64,000 bases of DNA. Origin: Thioploca sp. (lineage in GTDB: Bacteria > Pseudomonadota > Gammaproteobacteria > Beggiatoales > Beggiatoaceae). A model generated the notes under the pieces. It ran no database searches and had not been told where the DNA came from. It was given only the letters and a program-made list of their open reading frames with translations. A program made the position numbers and the translations under genes. Below, piece by piece: positions 26,654 to 35,448 of this stretch (the stretch's first letter is position 1; each line of letters begins with the position of its first letter). The stretch is taken from NCBI GenBank assembly GCA_012032555.1, contig JAAUSR010000018.1, positions 16,737-80,736 on the forward strand, given 5' to 3'.

Positions 26654-27424
26654 CTATTTCGCTATTTTCAATGATTCAGTTACATTATTGAATAATAACG
26701 TTTGCTGAAACTCATCTGTCATGAGAACCGGTAGGTTTAAACTATCGAACCAGCGATCATAAGTAATGTGTATATCTAATTGGGCAGTACGATGACTGCT
26801 GGAGAGATCCAGCGTTACTGGGAGTAACAGATATTTTGGGCGTAAGGTTTTTGCAGTATCAATGCTGAAAGGAATGGCTTGGCTAGTTCCAGACATGAGA
26901 TAGTTTCCTTCTAGATAAAGGGTTCGATTGACCATGTCAAAATCCGTGGGAAGATGTTGCGTATCTTCATCCGCTTTCAGCATTTCCATCATCATCCCGC
27001 AATAACTATTCGGTGGCGGTTGAATAACGCCTAATGTCATCGACGTTAAATCAGCATCAAGTAAGTTGATTACATTGGGAGTCGCTAGTCGTGTAGGCGC
27101 TGCTGGAGCATGTGCATTAGCGGTGGGAATGAGCCAATTGAATAAAGAACGCCTCAATTGGGCAAAATCGGGGAGATTACAATCGGATTCTAGCTGTACA
27201 CTCCAAAGGGTTAAATAAGCTTTGGTTAGACTAATCAGCGTTCCTTCGCTGTTAGAGAAGGTTTTTATTCCCGCTGGAACTGACGGTGTTTGTCCCAGCG
27301 CGTCAGCACTCTGTTGATGAGTAGCGGTAACTGTCACCGTGATGCCTTCCTCGACGCTGTTGTCGCCTCCACCGCTATTGCAGGCAGTCAGTAACGCGCT
27401 GATTATCAGCCAATGAGTTATTAT
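26654..27424 (-). CDS. Lipoprotein of the MbnP/MbnH operon, unknown function; start non-canonical
   Basis: The mature protein has no domain I know. It contains ANAHAPAAPTRLA, NSYCGMMMEMLK (Cys and Met-rich) and a C-terminal beta-rich region. Reading upstream of the GTG at 27337 gives a lipoprotein signal HWLIISALLTACNSGGG with lipobox LTAC, so the true start must be further up. The preceding gene stops with TAA at 27425-27427, and the frame then reads ATA ATA ACT CAT TGG CTG with no ATG, GTG or TTG. The start may be a rare AUA or CUG used by coupled ribosomes, or a mutated ATG. The Cys-Met segment and operon suggest metal binding. It is the last gene of the operon. Confidence 0.6.
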   Translation of the reverse strand: MITHWLIISALLTACNSGGGDNSVEEGITVTVTATHQQSADALGQTPSVPAGIKTFSNSEGTLISLTKAYLTLWSVQLESDCNLPDFAQLRRSLFNWLIPTANAHAPAAPTRLATPNVINLLDADLTSMTLGVIQPPPNSYCGMMMEMLKADEDTQHLPTDFDMVNRTLYLEGNYLMSGTSQAIPFSIDTAKTLRPKYLLLPVTLDLSSSHRTAQLDIHITYDRWFDSLNLPVLMTDEFQQTLLFNNVTESLKIAK

Positions 27425-28321
27425 TTAAAAATCATAAGTAATTCCGAGTTGAACGATGGTGCCTTCTTCATGATGACCAGACAAATTTTCTAAGGTGGGG
27501 ATTTGTACTACCCAGTGGCATAACATATCTGCTGCTACTTTTACGACCAGAGCCGGTGATAACAATGCTAGCCAACCGCCAGAGTTGGGATCCACTTTAT
27601 CAGCAAATTGATTAGGCTTGCTCCAGCGCGTATCTAATCCTAATTGGATAGCGGTGTTATAATTTAGGGCATACTGCGTCGTGAACGTCGTCACGACTGC
27701 GGTACCCGCTTGAAAATCTTGAAATCCTTCGGTAGCCAGATGGATGACACTACTGGCGTAGAAAAACCAAGGAAAACGATAGCGCCCGTACCAGACGCCG
27801 GCTTGAGGTACCCAGGCGCCAGTTCCTAGTTGCACATCGATATCTAAAGCTTTACCATGATTTTCCTGCTCGCTGGCGGTGGGTAAGCGTAACCCGGCTA
27901 ACACGCCAAACAAATGTTCATGACGCTTCTTTTGATCGGATAGGGTATATTTTGTTGCTAATTCAACATCACCCATACCGGTGGTTTGTTCAGTAGCCAG
28001 ACTAATGTAGTCTAGGTGTTTATGAACCAGTGGTAGACGAATAGCTAAATTTAAACGTTCATTCCATGCGTAAGCTAATCCTAAAGTAAAGCGCTGTTCA
28101 CGCAATTTACTTTGATTAACATTGGCTGCTCCCATGGTTTCGGTGCGGTACAGCGTTTCACCAGCAATACGCAACCGCCCGGAGTAAGATTTTTCGGTTC
28201 CCATTAAGGTTAAGGTTGGATCGCCAGCTAGGCAAGTTGAACAGGCGTGAACCCCATGCCCAGATAATAAAATCGGCACAATAACACCAGCAAACCAAAT
28301 TTTGATCATAATTGTGGGCAA
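27425..28321 (-). CDS. Outer-membrane beta-barrel protein with N-terminal CxxC
   Basis: A 298-residue exported protein. After the signal peptide the mature N-terminus begins CSTCLAGDPTLTLMG, and the rest is alternating aromatic strands ending in the outer-membrane signature ...LGITYDF. It resembles the MetA-type outer-membrane proteins linked to MbnH/MbnP-like pairs. It overlaps the 3' end of the di-haem gene by 16 bases, so it is co-translated. It could pass metal or its ligand across the outer membrane; that is inferred from fold and operon. Confidence 0.7.
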   Translation of the reverse strand: MPTIMIKIWFAGVIVPILLSGHGVHACSTCLAGDPTLTLMGTEKSYSGRLRIAGETLYRTETMGAANVNQSKLREQRFTLGLAYAWNERLNLAIRLPLVHKHLDYISLATEQTTGMGDVELATKYTLSDQKKRHEHLFGVLAGLRLPTASEQENHGKALDIDVQLGTGAWVPQAGVWYGRYRFPWFFYASSVIHLATEGFQDFQAGTAVVTTFTTQYALNYNTAIQLGLDTRWSKPNQFADKVDPNSGGWLALLSPALVVKVAADMLCHWVVQIPTLENLSGHHEEGTIVQLGITYDF

Positions 28322-29511
28322 TTGGGGTGTGGAAGTTGATTACCAAACGGATCGCTAAAGCGTTTATCGCAAACAAATTCCCAATCCGTTAAACTTTTTA
28401 AAAAATTTAACAGGTCAGTTTTTTCCGCCTCAGTCAGCACAAAACCATTAATCAATTCACTCTTAAATGGATTGCGTGCACCATCTCCGGCATATTCTCC
28501 ACTCTCAATTTGCCGTCCACCGCGAGCATAATGGTCAATGACCTCTTCTAAGGTGGCAATGGAGCCGTCATGCATATAAGGTGCGGTTAATTCCACATTG
28601 CGCAAAGTAGGCGCCCGAAACCGTCCCATGTCTTCGGCTTTAAAAGTAAATTCCCATAGCCCACGATTATTATCCGGATAAGCTCCGGTACCACCGATAT
28701 TGTATAAACCATTATTATGAAATTCGACTTCGTCGAAGACCGTTCCGCTGTGATTGACCGATTGGGAAAAATTGAAACCCCCATGACAATGAAAACATTC
28801 TAACCGTTCCGAAAAGAATAAATCGCGCCCGCGTTTGGCTGAATCTGACATAGCCGTACTATCGTTTTGGTATAGACTTTTATCAAATGCCGAGTTGCCA
28901 GAAATTAAGGTACTTACAAAAGCAGCTATCGCTTTAGCGACATAACCTGCCGTAAACGGATCGACTTCACCCGGAAAGGCTTGCACAAACTCATCACGAT
29001 AAAGGGGATCAACCCGAAAACTATCGAGGATTTTTTGTTCATTACCGCTCCAACCTAATTCAATTGGCGATTCTCCCAGCATGGGAATAAGTGCTTGCGC
29101 TTGCAAAGTTTTAATCATCGGATTAGCCCAGTTTAAGCGCGAGTTATACACCGCATTAGTTAGCGTCATGCTATTGCGCGGATGCACTTCGCCAGTGGAA
29201 CCCACTGAGGTTAACAAGCCATCAGTAAAGGCTTGACTTTGCAGGTGACAACTGGCACAAGACATCGTGTTGTTACTCGACATCCGATTATCGTAAAATA
29301 ACCGTTTACCGAGAGTGACTTTTTCGGCTGATAAGGGATTATCTTCCAGAATTTTCGGTAGTGGGAACCCCGGCGGGACTGACACGGTATAAGCTGTCAC
29401 AGTCTCTGCCGATGAGACTCCCGTAGAGTTGGCATCATTATTCCCGGAATCACCGCCACCACAAGCGCCTATGAACAATACGGCGATAATCCAGTAAAAC
29501 TTTATCTGCAT
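28306..29511 (-). CDS. MbnH-like di-haem cytochrome c peroxidase-family enzyme
   Basis: A 401-residue lipoprotein (lipobox IGAC, Cys17) of the di-haem peroxidase family, matching the 'metallo-mystery pair' MbnH group. Two c-type haem motifs are present: CASCH (residues 85-89) and CFHCH (239-243). The family ending is seen in FRAPTLRNVELTAPYMHDGS and IDHYARGGRQIESG. MbnH enzymes reach a bis-Fe(IV) state and oxidise a tryptophan of their partner MbnP to kynurenine, creating a copper site. The partner is two genes upstream. It acts in the periplasm, tethered to a membrane. Confidence 0.88.
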   Translation of the reverse strand: MQIKFYWIIAVLFIGACGGGDSGNNDANSTGVSSAETVTAYTVSVPPGFPLPKILEDNPLSAEKVTLGKRLFYDNRMSSNNTMSCASCHLQSQAFTDGLLTSVGSTGEVHPRNSMTLTNAVYNSRLNWANPMIKTLQAQALIPMLGESPIELGWSGNEQKILDSFRVDPLYRDEFVQAFPGEVDPFTAGYVAKAIAAFVSTLISGNSAFDKSLYQNDSTAMSDSAKRGRDLFFSERLECFHCHGGFNFSQSVNHSGTVFDEVEFHNNGLYNIGGTGAYPDNNRGLWEFTFKAEDMGRFRAPTLRNVELTAPYMHDGSIATLEEVIDHYARGGRQIESGEYAGDGARNPFKSELINGFVLTEAEKTDLLNFLKSLTDWEFVCDKRFSDPFGNQLPHPNCPQL

Positions 29512-29522
29512 AAAATCTCCGA

Positions 29523-30209
29523 TTAAAGTGAATGCGGTGAAGTCAAGCTAAGTGTGAATAATCCTAAACTGATTAGGAGGATACCGACGATTTGGCGAAT
29601 CATGGGGTTACGAGTGAACTGCACGAACCAATGAGTAGTCGTACCGGTAATCAGCATGATTAAAAAAGTCCCCATACCAAACATGAACATCAGTAATCCA
29701 CCTTGAAAAGGATTATTGGCAGTAAGTGATAAAGCTAACACGCCATAAACCAATCCACAGGGTAACCAACCCCAAATTAACCCCAGTCCTAAAGCCTGCG
29801 ATAAACGATGAACCGGTAAAAAGTGCCGCCCTACTGGAACAATTCTACGCCAAAGAAAATTTCCCAATGTCTCTAAAGCCGCTAATCCTTGCCACCAATT
29901 ACCCAGATACAAACCGACAATGATGATAAATATTCCGCCAAGCCACTTGCTCACTAGGTGAAAATCAGGCAATAATTGCGTCAATTGGACACCTAAAAAA
30001 CTGACGATAATTCCAGCTAACACGTAACTGCTAATGCGACCTAAATTGTAGGTCAAGAGATACGCCAACAATTGTAACGGTGAGTTTCGGATTTGCGGCG
30101 GTAAGCCCATAGTCAACGCGCCCACAATCCCACCACACATCCCGACACAATGTGGTGAACTGAATAAACCCATGATAAAAGCTGAAAGCAAAGAAATTGG
30201 TGTCATCAA
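29523..30209 (-). CDS. TauE/SafE-like membrane protein with HCxxxCGG motif
   Basis: A 228-residue protein with about six membrane helices, of the SafE/DsbD-like 'sulfite exporter TauE/SafE' group. The first helix holds SSPHCVGMCGGIVGA (His20, Cys21, Cys25), a metal or thiol motif seen in copper-linked members near cytochrome oxidase genes. WGWLPCGLVYG (about residue 145) carries another conserved Cys. Located between MbnP-like and MbnH-like genes (gaps of 11-13 bases), it probably moves copper or reducing equivalents across the inner membrane for the pair. The substrate is an inference. Confidence 0.8.
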   Translation of the reverse strand: MMTPISLLSAFIMGLFSSPHCVGMCGGIVGALTMGLPPQIRNSPLQLLAYLLTYNLGRISSYVLAGIIVSFLGVQLTQLLPDFHLVSKWLGGIFIIIVGLYLGNWWQGLAALETLGNFLWRRIVPVGRHFLPVHRLSQALGLGLIWGWLPCGLVYGVLALSLTANNPFQGGLLMFMFGMGTFLIMLITGTTTHWFVQFTRNPMIRQIVGILLISLGLFTLSLTSPHSL

Positions 30210-30222
30210 TTTTTAATTCAGA

Positions 30223-31179
30223 TTAAGTATCATCACCTTTGATAACACGAAATAGCTCTGCTTGTCTCGGGTAAACGATAGGTTGATTGACTCCATCAGC
30301 ATAGGTAAAATCTAAACCCAAGCGCGGCATGATTTCAATACATTCCGGATCACTGTTGCCAGACATACAGCCAACTGCCGTATTAGACGTATTGTAAGAC
30401 ACATCTGAGGCTTGTAATATAGCGCCAACATCAGCGACAATAGTGTCTTTAGAAACATCAAAATTATCGAAGCAAACCGCTTTGGTATTAGGAAAACGAC
30501 AAGGACTATCTGGTTCAGAACCATTGTTATCTTTATCAACACAGCCTGTACTACCTAGATGTACGACATAGCTTTGTTTAAGTCCGTCGGGATCACCTAT
30601 GCCATCCAGTCGTAAAAACTTGCGCCCTGCCGTCCATGACCACAGCATTCCTGAAGCATTCAGCGGTGAAGGTGCCGACGCTGGGTCAAGATGATTGAGC
30701 GCGAACGGCAAACCTAAAGTGATACAAATGCCAGTATAGTAAGTAGTACTGTCATTGGACGGGGTTCCTATCACCTGGGTGTTCATCTCCGACGTACCAT
30801 TCAAACAACCGTTCTCAAAATCCAGTAAGGCAACATTAGCTTGTTGCCATTTACCATCTTGAGTTAAATTCAGCGGCACTTTGTTACCTTGGCTGTCAAT
30901 CAATTGAATATCATAAAGGTAAAAACGCAAATCATTGATTTTATAATTATCCCGTGTTCCTTTTCCTAAACCAATCCCGGCATAAGTATTTCCACATTGA
31001 AAGGGTTGATCATTGACCATAGCCGCAAATTTCACTGTGGTAGTTAATTCACTAGTAGTTGATTCAGTTGGGGTAGTTAGCGTCGTTGTTGAACTAACCG
31101 AATCGTCCTCATTATCATTACAAGCTGCTAAAAGTAAACTAATCCACATAAACAAAAATAGATTTTTAGGTAAGTGCAT
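30223..31179 (-). CDS. MbnP-like copper-binding lipoprotein (metallo-mystery pair four-Cys protein)
   Basis: A 318-residue lipoprotein (lipobox LLAAC, Cys20) with a Ser/Thr-rich linker, then the MbnP-like domain: FQCGNTYAGIG, INDLRFYLYDIQLID, FENGCLNG, and the signature SGMLWSWTAGRKFLRLDG whose tryptophans include the one oxidised in the family. Further Cys occur in STGCVDK, SPCRFPN, AVCFDNF and GCMSGNSDPEC. In characterised pairs the partner MbnH converts Trp to kynurenine so that MbnP binds copper. It is the first gene of the operon and starts just downstream of a sigma-54 promoter. Confidence 0.85.
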   Translation of the reverse strand: MHLPKNLFLFMWISLLLAACNDNEDDSVSSTTTLTTPTESTTSELTTTVKFAAMVNDQPFQCGNTYAGIGLGKGTRDNYKINDLRFYLYDIQLIDSQGNKVPLNLTQDGKWQQANVALLDFENGCLNGTSEMNTQVIGTPSNDSTTYYTGICITLGLPFALNHLDPASAPSPLNASGMLWSWTAGRKFLRLDGIGDPDGLKQSYVVHLGSTGCVDKDNNGSEPDSPCRFPNTKAVCFDNFDVSKDTIVADVGAILQASDVSYNTSNTAVGCMSGNSDPECIEIMPRLGLDFTYADGVNQPIVYPRQAELFRVIKGDDT

Positions 31180-31210
31180 AGTTATAATCTCTAATTGAAA
31201 ACCCTCGCGT

Positions 31211-31227
31211 AGCAGGTCTTATACCAA
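31211..31227 (-). promoter_or_regulatory. Sigma-54 (-24/-12) promoter of the MbnP/MbnH operon
   Basis: On the minus strand TTGGTATAAGACCTGCT has the invariant GG and GC separated by exactly ten bases (GG at 31225-31224, GC at 31213-31212). This fits the TGGCAC-N5-TTGCW pattern in most positions. The predicted transcript start is near 31200, about 20 bases before the MbnP-like ATG. The divergent neighbour encodes a sigma-54 activator. Short inverted repeats just upstream (for example CTATC-ATAAA-GATAG, about 31253-31267) may be its binding sites. Confidence 0.7.
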
Positions 31228-31354
31228 AGCGGTAAAATAAATTTTTATTTGACTATCATAAAGATAGAAAATAGATCATTAATAAATTTATTTGATAGTG
31301 AGGGATTTCACGTCGTCATTAGATCATTTCACACAGCCTGGTAGATGGTTCACT

Positions 31355-32317
31355 ATGTCAATCGCTTTTCCAAATCTCATTGGTGAAACCAATGAATTTC
31401 TCACAGTCATTCGTGCTGCCCAAATTATTGCTATGACCGAGGTAACGGTGTTAATTCTGGGTGAAAGTGGCACTGGCAAAGAATGGCTAGCTCGAGCTAT
31501 TCACCAACAAAGTCGGCGTGCAGCCGCTAGCTTTACTGTTATTAACTGCGCAGCATTACCAGAAAACTTAGTCGAATCAGAATTATTTGGGCATCGCAAG
31601 GGGGCGTTCACCGGTGCCAATGCTGATCAATTAGGGCGTATTCAAGCTGCTCACGGTGGAACACTCTTTTTAGATGAGATTGGCGAATTACCTTTAGCGA
31701 CTCAAGCTAAGTTATTACGTTTTTTAGAAACTGGTGAATGTCAACCGCTGGGTAAAACCACTCCGGATCAAGTCGATACCCGTATTTTAGCAGCGACCAA
31801 TCGTCAACTCGCAACCGAAGTTGCGGCGGGACGCTTTCGGGCTGATTTATATTATCGCTTAAATATCGTGCCGCTAGAATTACCACCATTACGACAACGT
31901 CGCAGTGATATTAAGTTACTGCTATCTCATTTAACTCAACAACTCGCTACCCATTATCAATTACCACCACCACAATACGCTCACCAAACCATTCAAATCC
32001 TCGAAAACTGTGAATGGCATGGCAACATTCGCGAATTGCGCAATTTTTGCGAACGGATGGTTATTTTTCATAGTGGTAAGCTAATTGAACCAGAACATTT
32101 ACCATTTGAATGGCAATCATCACAAGTATCTTTACCAAATTGGTTGCCACAACTGGCTTTGCCAGAAGGTGGGTTAAATTTAGTCGAATTAGAAATTGCC
32201 ATGATCCGGCAAGCATTAAACCGTACTCAAGGTAACCGTAGCCAAGCGGCACGCTTACTGGGGTTAACTCGTGATACGTTATTGTACCGAATGAAAAAAT
32301 ATCGTGAGATTCTTTAA
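31355..32317 (+). CDS. Sigma-54-dependent transcriptional activator without receiver domain
   Basis: A bacterial enhancer-binding protein. The AAA+ core has Walker [15 protein letters not shown] (the sigma-54 contact loop), Walker [14 protein letters not shown], and the arginine-containing [11 protein letters not shown]. The C-terminal Fis-type helix-turn-helix is [23 protein letters not shown]. There is almost no N-terminal sensory domain, as in PspF, so control must come from a separate protein or from its amount. Divergent position and the sigma-54 promoter indicate that it drives the MbnP/MbnH operon. The start is taken as the ATG at 31355; a frame from TTG 31292 lacks a ribosome site. 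Confidence 0.9.
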   Translation: MSIAFPNLIGETNEFLTVIRAAQIIAMTEVTVLILGESGTGKEWLARAIHQQSRRAAASFTVINCAALPENLVESELFGHRKGAFTGANADQLGRIQAAHGGTLFLDEIGELPLATQAKLLRFLETGECQPLGKTTPDQVDTRILAATNRQLATEVAAGRFRADLYYRLNIVPLELPPLRQRRSDIKLLLSHLTQQLATHYQLPPPQYAHQTIQILENCEWHGNIRELRNFCERMVIFHSGKLIEPEHLPFEWQSSQVSLPNWLPQLALPEGGLNLVELEIAMIRQALNRTQGNRSQAARLLGLTRDTLLYRMKKYREIL

Positions 32318-32871
32318 TAGAAGGATTATCTAGTATATTAGAAAGAATTAGTTTTAAGAAAGCAAGGGCAAGAGTAACAAGAGTAGGCTGGGTTGATAAA
32401 CCCAGCTAAACTCTTAGCCAAAACTATATTCAGTCAGTGGTTACTCAGTTTTTCAATACAGAGGGAAAGTTGGCTAAATTAAGCTTAGAAACTCAAATTG
32501 CTCTTGAAGCACGACGTTTAGAAAAAGCAAGGTAGGGTGCGTTATGGCTGGCGCCTAACGCACCAATCCTTTAGAAGGTCATGAGGGGAAAAATTATTGA
32601 AAGTTCAAAGAAATGGTGTGTTACGCTTCGCTAACGCACCCTACCTTGCTTTAATAACAGCTTCAACTCGGTTCGGCTTTAACACTACCTTTCTCGCTTT
32701 TGGTGTTAACCAAACCATTAGCAAAAGCAAGTAAAGGGAACCATAATTGGGACGCCTTTGAACCACTTAATGCTGAAGAAGCGACTGCTAGCCTGATTCT
32801 TAACTTTAAATAGGGTGTCTAAGTTGAGAATTGTTGCTTATTTATTAATGATATTAACGGGAAAAATCGTT
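32318..32871. repeat. Repeat-rich interval with small gene remnants
   Basis: It holds a CTGGGTT/AACCCAG palindrome (32385-32412), GGTGCGTTA/TAACGCACC (32536-32564) and GTGTGTTA...TAACGCACCCTACC (about 32620-32643). Between them short frames recall eroded genes: LAKLSLETQIALEARRLEKA near 32470-32530, and WDAFEPLNAEEATASLILNF ending about 32812. Neither has a complete gene structure. Confidence 0.5.
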
Positions 32872-35349
32872 ATGTTAAAAATCGGTCAGGTTATTATTTG
32901 GTTTGTTCTCAGTAGCCCAATCTATGCTGAAATAATTATCGATGGAACTCTAGGCCACCGGGTTGAGTTAGCATCCCCCGATTACCAAATTACTCCAGAT
33001 CTAGGTAAAACTGTTGGCCCCAATTTATTTCACAGTTTTGAACAATTTAATCTCTATTCTGGGGAAAGTGCTACTTTTTCGGGTTCTCCCGGGATTCAAA
33101 CTATCATCAGTCGTGTCACCGGTGGTAATCCCTCCAATATTGATGGTACCCTTCGCTCAACCATTCCCAATGCCGATATGTATTTTTTGAATCCATATGG
33201 CATTTTGTTTGGACCCCATGCTAAGTTGGATGTGCAAGGTGGATTTCATGCGAGCACGGCTCACTATCTTCGTCTAACCGATGGTGGACGATTTGATGCC
33301 CTTCAACCTAATAATAGTTTATTGACAGTTGCGCCAGTAGAAGCATTTGGTTTTTTAACAGATACTGTGGCATCCCTTGCGGTTGAAGGGCGGGGTGAAA
33401 TTACCCAAACCGAATGGAAAAGCAATTCTGCCGGACTACAAGTAGCAGAAGGCAAGACTTTGTCACTGATTGGTGGTCATCTAGATATTAAGAATGGAAC
33501 CATTTTTAAAACCACAGTGACTGATAGTTACGGAGAATGGGTTGATATCGTTCCTTCCCCTCTACTCAAAGCGGCACATGGACAAATCAACTTAGTCAGT
33601 GTTACCTCTCCAGGTGAAGTTATTCCAAGTGCTTTAGGATTGGAAAAAATCCGCCTAAAGCGCTTAGGTAATATTTCTTTAACGGGACATTCACTCATTG
33701 ATGTTAGTGGCTCTGGAGGGGGAAGTGTTTTTATTCTTGGTGATAATGTGTTGATGAATAAAAGTTCTATTTTTGCGAAAACTTTAGGTGAGGAAGATGG
33801 GGGCATAATTGATGTTCAAGCGAATAATATCGAACTTTTTCAGGGCGGCCAGTTAGTTGGAAACACTGAAGGAACTGGACGAGGATCTCATATTCATGTT
33901 AGGGCAACTGATTCCATCATGGCTTCTGGCTATCTTGATCCCCGTTATTCTAATAGCAGTGGTTTTTATGCCCGTTCTGGCATTTGGATAACACTCATGG
34001 GAGATGAGATTGGAGATGGTGGTTTCATACAACTAGAAGCCTCGAAAATTCTCTTTGAAAAAGGCGCGGAAGTTTCCGTTAGTACCAATAGTGGTGGTCA
34101 TGGTGGCGAAATTCTGATTAAGGCATTTGATTCACTTATGCTGGAAGGCTTCGATACTGATAATGATATGAGTAGTGAAAATTACCACGGATATCGGCTC
34201 ATTTCATCATTGGCTGCTGCAACCTATAGTTTAAGTCCCCACGCGGGTGATGCCGGCGATATTAACATTGAAGCGGGTCACCTTATTATGAATAATCCCG
34301 GAGCCACGATTGTCACGACGACAGAAGGTCATGGTAAGGCTGGAAATATCTCAATTAAAACCGACTCTATTTCGCTAAGCAACAATCATCCTATCCTCAC
34401 CGGTCCTATGATCTACAGTGATACTTTTAGCACCGGCAATGCGGGTCAAATATCAATCGTGGCACACAAGATATTACTCACCAAAGGAAGTAAAATTTCT
34501 AGTCAAGCCTATAACACGGGCAATGCGGGTCATGTTGCTATTACTGCACACGATATCTCCTTGTTAAATCATGGTTTAATTGCTACAGATACTTTTAGTA
34601 CCGGCAATGCTGGCGATATTCAAATTAATACTACCGGTTTGTTTACTATCGCTGGCATAGATGAGAACGGGTTGAAGAGCACCTTGAGTTCCACTGCTAC
34701 TTCCACAGATAAGAATATCGTTACCGGCAAGGCCGGTACGATTTCACTACAGGCAAATAATATCGTTCTTAGTGAGGGAGGGGAAATTAACACCTCTACC
34801 CAGAATGCGAGTGGTGGTGATATCAAAATGACGGTCATGAATTTACTGAACCTACAGCAAAGTCAAATGACGACCAGCGTACACGGTGGTCAGGGCGATG
34901 GCGGTAATATCACCATAGATAATCCCCAGTTGGTGGTGTTAAATCAAGCTCAACTCAAAGCACAAGCTAACGCCGGGTACGGTGGCAATATTCGGATTGT
35001 CGCTGAACAATTTATTGCTACCCCGGATAGCTTAGTCAGTGCTTCTTCGAAATTAGGCCTCAATGGAAAAGTGATGATTTCATCTCCAAATGAAATGTTT
35101 AACAACAATTTTTTTGGCTTATCTACCGCTTTATTCGATGTAAGTCGCTTATTACCGCAACCTTGTGGAAAGAGGCGTTTTGAAAGCGAGGTGAATCGGA
35201 GTAAATTTATTCTTCATCCCCTGGTGGGAAGTGCATTATTTCACAATGATTGTCCCTGGTTCGTCCTCCAAACGAAGAATGCTGCTCAACCCCCCACCCG
35301 GCAAAATCCCACGCAACCCTTCATTTTCTTCACGGGTTGTCATCCATGA
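32872..35349 (+). CDS. Haemagglutinin-type TpsA exoprotein, paralogue of 17249
   Basis: An 825-residue two-partner-secretion exoprotein. Its first 150 residues (IIDGTLGHRVELASPDYQIT, LFHSFEQFNLYSGESATFSG, FLNPYGILFGPHAKLDVQGG) are nearly identical to the paralogue at 17249, as is the C-terminus (VSRLLPQPCGKRRFESEVNR to the final CHP). The central beta-helix has diverged and shows repeated SYSDTFSTGNAGxI-like units (DTFSTGNAG at two places). The ATG giving MLKIGQVI is chosen over GTG 32815 because it aligns with the paralogue and has CGGGA upstream. No TpsB gene is in the window. Confidence 0.88.
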   Translation: MLKIGQVIIWFVLSSPIYAEIIIDGTLGHRVELASPDYQITPDLGKTVGPNLFHSFEQFNLYSGESATFSGSPGIQTIISRVTGGNPSNIDGTLRSTIPNADMYFLNPYGILFGPHAKLDVQGGFHASTAHYLRLTDGGRFDALQPNNSLLTVAPVEAFGFLTDTVASLAVEGRGEITQTEWKSNSAGLQVAEGKTLSLIGGHLDIKNGTIFKTTVTDSYGEWVDIVPSPLLKAAHGQINLVSVTSPGEVIPSALGLEKIRLKRLGNISLTGHSLIDVSGSGGGSVFILGDNVLMNKSSIFAKTLGEEDGGIIDVQANNIELFQGGQLVGNTEGTGRGSHIHVRATDSIMASGYLDPRYSNSSGFYARSGIWITLMGDEIGDGGFIQLEASKILFEKGAEVSVSTNSGGHGGEILIKAFDSLMLEGFDTDNDMSSENYHGYRLISSLAAATYSLSPHAGDAGDINIEAGHLIMNNPGATIVTTTEGHGKAGNISIKTDSISLSNNHPILTGPMIYSDTFSTGNAGQISIVAHKILLTKGSKISSQAYNTGNAGHVAITAHDISLLNHGLIATDTFSTGNAGDIQINTTGLFTIAGIDENGLKSTLSSTATSTDKNIVTGKAGTISLQANNIVLSEGGEINTSTQNASGGDIKMTVMNLLNLQQSQMTTSVHGGQGDGGNITIDNPQLVVLNQAQLKAQANAGYGGNIRIVAEQFIATPDSLVSASSKLGLNGKVMISSPNEMFNNNFFGLSTALFDVSRLLPQPCGKRRFESEVNRSKFILHPLVGSALFHNDCPWFVLQTKNAAQPPTRQNPTQPFIFFTGCHP

Positions 35350-35448
35350 ACCGGAATCAATAATTTTTTAATTAAACCATTTAAATTTGGAGAATTAACT
35401 TGCATTATTAACCGTTAGCTAATAATCAAAATTAAGGAATTGTAAAAC

